NCBI RefSeq assembly: GCF_029784135.1
Contig: NC_073745.1
Coordinates: 107,797,716 to 107,861,715 of the forward strand
Source of the DNA: Toxorhynchites rutilus septentrionalis
Lineage: Eukaryota; Arthropoda; Insecta; Diptera; Culicidae
Direction of reading: 5' to 3'
DNA: 64,000 nt
Under the pieces are notes generated by a model. It was not told where the DNA came from. It saw nothing but the letters and a program-made list of their open reading frames with translations, and did not search any database. Of the stretch, positions 57,740 through 64,000 are shown one piece after another (the stretch's first letter is position 1; each line of letters opens with the position of its first letter). The position numbers and the translations under genes were made by a program.

Positions 57740-59300
57740 CAGCGGTCCTACCGATTGAAGAGTTAACGGTCCTCGGATGGTCGTTTTGATAAACGCCCTT
57801 GAATACTGCGCAAAAAGCTCGGCGATTTCTTGTCTACAGGTCGAAGCTTCACTATTTTTTCGTCTTCTATTCACGAACTTCCGAAATTATACGACATTGG
57901 CATGTATTATTGTTGTCAACTCGTCTTCATATTTTAAAAAATATCGTTAGATCATGTAAAAGTTGTCTACAAACAAAGTTCGGACTTCATTTAATCATTC
58001 ACCCGCAAGAAACTCAGCAGAAACTCAGGATCGCGCCGGGGGCAAACGTGTTAGCGCAATTCTAAAGCGTCTCATCATGCCGAAAGCTGAAGTAGTACAT
58101 ATTCTTAGAATCCCGGACACAGCCTTACAAAGATGATGTCTGCTCGATGGGGGAGTGAAAAGTCCAAGGAAGAAAATAGTCATGAGCTGAGTGCATTGAA
58201 GAAGTGTACGAAAATAGTTTAAAATTCGAATGGACTGGATAAAGTGTAACTCATCAAAATTGTCGTGTTCGAAAGAGACGAGTAAAATTATTTCATAATT
58301 AGGATCAATGAAGATCGTGTTAATTCACCTTTAAATTTCGCATTGGGAGTGAAACAATAACAATCGTGTTATCGTTGATTCCCCCAAGGGCATTCCCGAT
58401 AGGCGAATGATTTACTATTTTCCATTTTAAAAACCACTACACGCACCAAGGCTCTAAATTTTGGCACACAACGCGTCACTGTTTAATACCTTTCAGTTCG
58501 ATTCGCTTAGCCTTTAAATCTGAACGCTTCGATATTACCATTCGTTATACATGCTGGTGCCCGTGATGATTGATATAATTAATATAAATTCTCGCTGCGA
58601 AATTAATTGCTTTTTCCGTTGCCCTATCGTAGGCCAAACCACACACAAACGCAATCCTTCTTCAGCAGTGCCAAAGCACCACCATCAATGCGTTCATTTC
58701 ACCCATCATCCGCAATACCACAGGGAAATTAATGTACAGGAAATTATCCGATCATCATTATCACAACATTATCATTATTGCTATTGCAGTAGCCACCGCC
58801 TTATTCACCAGATCCCCTCCCCCCCCCCTCATCTCTGTTGCCACCAGTCAATCACGAAAACTTTTACTTCTGCACATCGATTGAAGCGGTCGCTCTTAGA
58901 ACTGCTTTCGACAGACACCCGACGCACGAACGCCAGAGATGTGTCCGGAACACCGCCACAGGCAGCGACAGCGATGCTTGGAAATATTTTAATAAATTCA
59001 ATTTAAATTAAACAAACCGAAACTAGTTCCCGCACATGATATAATACAATAAAATTGCACACTAATTTTGCGTCCACGGAAGGTTATCAAGCTGTGAGAA
59101 CCACAGGCACACAGTGTGTCCCTGAAAGAAAAAAAAATAATTCTAAGTACAACATTGAAACTTTTAATAGGTTCTCGTTGTTTTTCGATATAAGCGAACT
59201 CCAAGCATTCGACATAAAACGGTACGATTTTTTGAATACAATCACGGCTAATTTTTGAAAAGGCTTCATGCGAAAATGGTACCATTTTAGAAAATAAACT
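57740..59300. other. Host-like non-coding region
   Basis: 58550-59010 is GC-richer with a 151-codon plus frame (His-rich) and a C run at about 58816-58830. No domain is recognised and no splice structure is convincing. Confidence 0.35.
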
Positions 59301-59301
59301 A

Positions 59302-60993
59302 CACTCGACAAAAAAGTGAGAGGAACAGAGTGCGTCGGAAATTTTAAGTGATTTTTGACATGCTGTATCTTCGTGAAAAAGTAACGCATATCGATGGGAG
59401 GCACATCATTTTGAAGCTACAACTTTCAGGTATTAGAATATTTTATGCACATATTTTTATCTTGGTGTGTGTAGGTGTAGTAGGCAATAATATCGGAAAG
59501 AAATGAAAAATCTATTTTTCTTTGTTTTTTCAAGAATATTCTGGACTAACACAATTTTTTGCCAACCAACTCAATAGAAAATCCATATAACCTAATCAAT
59601 CAGCTTTTTTGGTTCCAAGAACGTTCCTGTAGGACCTTCCCACACCGAGATTATTCAGTTTGAATGAAAAATTACTGCTTCGTCTTTGATGATGAATAAT
59701 TCAATAAACAACAATCGCACCGCAAATTGAAAGGCAGTTTTGATAGCTCCAATAAATTCTGCACAAGGATGTTTTGTTACTTTGACGAAAAAAAATATTT
59801 AAATTTTTTGCATTGATTTCAAAAAAGGGTCTAAAACAGGATTTTCATAGTGCTTTGCAAAATCCACTGTAGTTCTGCAAATATCGCAGTAAGTTCCAAT
59901 GTTTCCAGGCAAATTTTTAGCCTAGTGTATTCCCTAAACATCTGTGAACGTTTCATATTGATACGTTCAACCGTTTTTTCTAGTCGATTTTTCAAAGTTT
60001 GGAGTAAATTAGAGGAACATTTAATCGCAATCGTATCAGAAGTACAAAATCCTGCGTGACTCTCAAAACAAACGATTCGTAACATTCGTTTTCATTAGTT
60101 TGTAGGTTCAAATATTGTAAGGAGTGACGATACTCACACATATTCATACGCATTTCCACAAATACACGCACTCTTTACCCACAAACTCATAAAGACCAAA
60201 GTTACGAATCGTTCATTCTGAGACTCGCGTATGATTTTATACTTCTGGTACGATTTGCGATTAAATGCTCCTCTAATTTATACCAAACTTTGAAAAATCG
60301 GCTAGAAAAAACTGCTGAACGTATCAATATGCAACGTTCACAAATGTTTAGGGAATACACTAGGCTAAAAAAATTCCTGGAAACATTAGAACTTACTGCG
60401 ATATTTGCAGAACTACAGTGGATTTTGTAATGCACTATGAAAATCCTGTTTTTGGCACTTTTTTCAAATCGATGCAAAAAATTTAAATAATTTTTCTTCG
60501 TCTTTTTTTGTAACGAAATATCCTTGTGCAGAATTTATTGGAGATTTCAAAACTGCCTTTCAATTTACGATGCGATGGTCGTTGATTGAATTATTCATCA
60601 TCAAAAACAAGGGGGAATTTTTCATTCAAACTGAAATATCTCGGTGTGAGAAGGTCCTACAGGAACGTTCTTGGAATCAAAAGAAAAGCTGATTGATGAG
60701 GTTAATTGGATTTGCTATTGAGTTGGTTGGCAAAAAATTGTATTAGTCCAGAATATTCTTAAAAAAAAAAGAAAAATCGATTTTTCATTTCTTCCCGATA
60801 TTGTTGCCCGCTACACCTACACACACCAAGATAAAAATATGTACGAAAAATATTCAAATACCTGAAAGTTGTAGCTTCAAAATGGTGTGCATCTTATCGA
60901 TATGCGTTCATTTTTCACGAAGTTACAGCATGCCAAAAATCACTTAAAATTTCTGACTTCGCATTTTGTTCCTCTAATTTTTTTTGTCGAGTG
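59302..60993. mobile_element. Foldback element F, copy 2: 1.69-kb near-palindrome
   Basis: Arms of about 787 and 792 bases (59302-60088 and 60202-60993) pair along almost their whole length at roughly 85-90 percent, around a spacer of about 110 bases. Ends CACTCGACAAAAAA and TTTTTTGTCGAGTG are bordered by TA. Short frames such as 84 codons minus at 60085 run within the arms and have no recognisable domain. A Tc1/mariner-type foldback; source of the transposase unknown. Confidence 0.9.
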
Positions 60994-60999
60994 TATAAC

Positions 61000-61974
61000 G
61001 CCAAAACGGGTTATACGATCGAAATGGTGTCTTAAGCAGAGATACAGATTATAATTACACACTGAAAAACAAAACTTTTTTGACCGAAAAATAATAGAAT
61101 AAATAGAATATTATATAAGATATAAAAAAAACAATATTGTCTCTTCAAGGATTACTTTAGGATTACAAGGAAAATCTTTCGGAAACAAATTAGGGGTACA
61201 AATTAAAAAACGAAAATCGATCGCATCGTGAAAAATGCTTATTGCCCAGTCATTTCATGATGGATTGATGAGATCTTTATGTCAATCAATTTCGGCACAA
61301 CATAACAATTTTTCACATTGAATAAAATAATACATGTCATGAAACTAGCTATAGAAAAATTGAGAAATCTTAACCGTTATCCAAAGTAAAATAAGGTAAA
61401 TGATATTGGTTTGTCCAGTCGAAAATATGATCTAGGTTGCCCACTTTTTTGAATGCTCTAATTCAGCGCTGCTGTGTAAAATATGGTATTCGAATGTTTC
61501 AAAACATATAAATAAAATTGTCTTTTTCATGATTTACAGTAGTTTTATAGTATATTTTTACGTAATCACATGTTTTAAAGGATTACAAATAACACCTGCT
61601 TGTTCTGCTTGTGTCAATGCGCCCCTCATTCAAGCTAACTTTTAATCAATCACCAGATGATTATTTCGCATTTTTTCAGACCTTTTCTGGATTATAACAC
61701 TTACAAATATTGTAAACATCATGCTTGCACACCATTTGTATCAGATTTACATAGCTAAACCATTAAATTAACGCATTTTGAAGAACTCAATTCTGATAAT
61801 GAGTTGTCCAATTCAATGATGTTATTTTTTTCACATGATTTCTATGACAACCGCTTGGCGCGCTGCAGTTAATTTATTGTGTTTTCCGCGTATAGTAGAA
61901 ATAAAGTTTCTCTGTGTTGAGTGTATTGAGGGTAACACTTTTAAAATGTCCAAGAAAAGGTAATATTCTGAAGA
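61000..61974. other. Mostly unrecognised; repeat Y and pogo-like start
   Basis: Repeat Y lies inverted at 61240-61325. At 61946 an ATG opens MSKKR, a stop, then YSEESLNR, resembling the start of pogo/Tigger-type transposases, but R copy 3 begins within 30 bases and no continuation is found. Confidence 0.3.
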
Positions 61975-62912
61975 AAGCCTGAATCGAATGAAAGTGTGTA
62001 TTCCGTTTGGGTTGGAGGAAATATGAGTTTTTCACAGCAATCGGGAATTTTTTGACTCAAGCGTAACTTTTGAAAAGGGCGTATCGATTTTAGTAAGAGA
62101 AATCTTTGATAATTTATATCTCAAAAACTATGAGTCGTACCGAAATAGTGTCTTAGAAAAAGTTATAGAGTATTGATGGTTGAATATGGAAAAAATGTAC
62201 ACTGAGAAAAAAAATTAGTACTCTTTTTTTTATTTACAAAATAGAAATTCAACTTGCAATATCCAAAATACCTATTTTTTGATTTTTTTCAATTTTTTCA
62301 TACAAAATAGAAGTCATGCAGAACATTAAAAAATGGGCCCAAGATGGTAAAACTATTTTTGACGAACTTTGTGGAACATCGATTTTTTATAAATTCTCGA
62401 AACTTCGAATTTTTGTATGTTAACAATCATTTTTAGCCACAAATTATGAATCCTGAAGTGATTTAAAACAAAAAAGGTTATTATCAATCTCCTTCTAAAT
62501 GTAGCCATTCTCGAAATATTTAAAAAAAATATTTCTAATTTATTGTCTTTTTTATAGTAAATAATCCCTTTTAATATGTTTGTCGTGTTGTACCGTCATG
62601 TTCATGAAATTTTATGAATTTGCTTATAATTTCCAACAACTTTTCTAAATACATCGTTATGGTAAAGACATATATTTAGGAGTTACGTTACGAAACATTC
62701 GAAGACATGTAGGTTAATACAAAACGTAACGAAACTAAAAAATCTCTTTTATCTTAATACAAACTTCAATCAATCAAAAAAAAAGTTGAAATTATAAGAA
62801 AATTCATAAAATTTCATGAACATGACGGTATAACACGACAAACATATTAAAAGAGATTACTTACTATAAAAAAGATTATAAATTAGAAATATTTTTTTAA
62901 ATATCTCGAGTT
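61975..62912 (+). repeat. Repeat family R, copy 3, with inverted-repeat tail
   Basis: The fullest R copy in the window (61975-62760). Its distal part, 62513-62631, is repeated in inverse orientation at 62793-62912 (arms of about 118 bases from CTCGAAATATTT to ATAAGCAAATTC-type sequence). It holds the empty TA site of DD37E copy 1 and the empty site of the SINE. Confidence 0.8.
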
Positions 62913-63083
62913 TCAAAACCGGCCATTTCCATATCCGCTAGGGCGCGCTGCAGTTCCAGATCAAAAGGGCTTGTTGTCAGGCGACTATCCAAGTTTCAGA
63001 TTTCACCGGAATTACTGTCCTCAAATGACGGCTGTGAAGGCTAAAATAAAAATACTACGATGATGTTTATGATATAATACTGG

Positions 63084-63395
63084 ATGACCCAGTGTGCCCC
63101 TAATCAACTGAAGAAGGTGGAAGTCGTTTGCCCCATTTATCCAGATCGTGTGTTTGCCCAAATTGACAAGAAATTGAGAAACATGGAGAACCTCGTTCAG
63201 CCTTCAAAGTTCAACGGCATTCTCTCGAAGAATGGAACGGTGTTCAAGCCGAGAATAGACAAAACTATTCCGGATTGGAATAGTATACAATGGCACTTTA
63301 AATTCCGCTACAAAAATATTTTTATAACAAGCATAATGATGGTTCAAGGAGGGTTTTCTGTAGAACGGAGTTTGGAGCTAGAAAATTTGTTGTGA
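63084..63395 (+). CDS. Unrecognised 103-residue ORF
   Basis: The listed start, GATGACCCAGTG at about 63084, has ATG and continues MTQCAPNQLKKVEVVCPIYP, FAQIDKKLRNMENL, IDKTIPDWNSIQWHFKF to a stop. After it, 63410-63520 is rich in GAA/GAG codons and could be a second coding block (EEEEGSREGERDEV) in another frame. No family is recognised. GC and codon use are closer to coding than the flanks, so a decayed exon or transposon gene fragment is possible. Confidence 0.25.
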   Translation: MTQCAPNQLKKVEVVCPIYPDRVFAQIDKKLRNMENLVQPSKFNGILSKNGTVFKPRIDKTIPDWNSIQWHFKFRYKNIFITSIMMVQGGFSVERSLELENLL

Positions 63396-63529
63396 ACTTC
63401 TTTGCATTAACTACTGAAGAAGAAGAAGAAGGAAGCAGAGAAGGAGAGAGGGACGAAGTAGGACATCAGGGAGAAATTTGTAACCCCGTCGTAGATGGTA
63501 ATGCCACCAGAGTATGAGTTCCAGGATGT

Positions 63530-64000
63530 TTATTAGTGTCGAAATATATTAAAAACTATTTCTAAACCTTTTTGCTTATCAAATTATTCTAGTCAACTTT
63601 TTTGTCTTGATTTTTGAGTTCCTCAATAAAAATTCAAAATATTTTTTTTTCCGAAAATCAAAAATCACTTATGTCAGAAATTTTGTTCATTTGCATCCGG
63701 AGAACCCCAATAGTTTATATAATAATATACACAGCGAGTTATAACGATATTTCTGTTCTAATTCACTGCAAAACCGGCTACACTGATGAAATGAGTTGCA
63801 AAAACGGACAAATCCAAAATAAAAATTTGAATAACCACCCCCTCTATATGCCCCTGTCATTTGAATGAGCGCTTTCAAACACCTTCGCCTAACGTCACTA
63901 AGAACCGAAGAGACTTATATTTCATCTCATTCTGGCATGATGCTACAAAAATCGTCTTTCCTGTAAAATTTTTATTTTTGGAGATGACCGGTTTCACAAC
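63530..64000. other. AT-rich tail of window, no gene
   Basis: CACCCCCTCTATATGCCCCT near 63836 resembles the sequence before G-type palindromic ends, but the palindrome itself is absent. Confidence 0.35.

Noticed and set aside
58551..59006. 151-codon His/Ser-rich frame
   Set aside because: No domain recognised; composition follows local CAC/CAT-rich DNA. Left as part of a host-like non-coding stretch.
59831..60477. Frames of 84-91 codons inside the foldback arms
   Set aside because: The same sequence read on both arms; no start context, domain or length conservation between copies.

Overview
The window looks like euchromatic or intergenic DNA from a dipteran, most likely a mosquito. The host call rests on three IS630/Tc1/mariner elements with a DD37E transposase (the ITmD37E lineage known mainly from mosquitoes), a tRNA-derived SINE of the mosquito type, histone H2A pseudogenes with the animal histone 3' stem-loop, spliceosomal introns, and very heavy loading with nested transposons and MITEs. 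No intact single-copy host gene is evident. Nearly every open frame that can be explained is part of a mobile element or a dead relic of one.

Layout, left to right. 1-1.3 kb: degraded transposase-like gene, minus strand, cut by the window edge. 1.9-3.8 kb: degenerate histone H2A copies with 3' stem-loops. 4.2-6.3 kb: AT-rich repeat (family R) split by a DD37E element. 6.7-9.8 and 12.9-13.05 kb: copies of a 'GACGTAG palindrome' family (G). 9.79-12.93 kb: the most notable unit, a complete 3,136-bp DNA transposon flanked by TTAA, with 33-bp perfect terminal inverted repeats and an apparently intact three-exon 655-residue transposase gene; it sits inside a G copy. 14.3-17.3 kb: host-like non-coding sequence.

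17.3-25.4 kb is a transposon stack. A 5'-truncated poly(A) LINE (A) is interrupted by an RNase-H LINE (B) and by an LTR retrotransposon (C). C is interrupted by a G element, which is itself interrupted by an 8-bp-TSD hairpin MITE. 25.4-28.6 kb: host-like, with one candidate signal-peptide exon. 28.6-33.2 kb: foldback element, two MITEs, a palindromic terminus and a 119-bp minisatellite. 35.3-38.0 kb: a mariner relic split by a hAT element, which carries a TTAA MITE. 39.0-41.6 kb: (AT)71 microsatellite and a second mariner relic split by a DD37E element with an uninterrupted transposase ORF. 42.0-43.9 kb: G copy. 45.2-47.2 kb: MITEs, one nested pair. 47.6-48.2 kb: possible host 5' exon. 50.8-51.8 kb: 95-110-bp tandem array. 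52.5-53.8 kb: third DD37E element. 54.95-57.5 kb: MITE, TTAA MITE relic, R copy split by a SINE. 59.3-61.0 kb: a 1.69-kb almost fully palindromic foldback element. 62.0-62.9 kb: R copy with an inverted-repeat end.

Because several families occur two to four times, uninterrupted paralogues show pre-insertion 'empty sites'. This lets insertion boundaries and target duplications be read directly for the TTAA transposon, the first DD37E element, the SINE and the hairpin MITE. Insertion orders are firm where such sites exist; superfamily names for non-autonomous elements are inferences from target-site length and terminal sequence.
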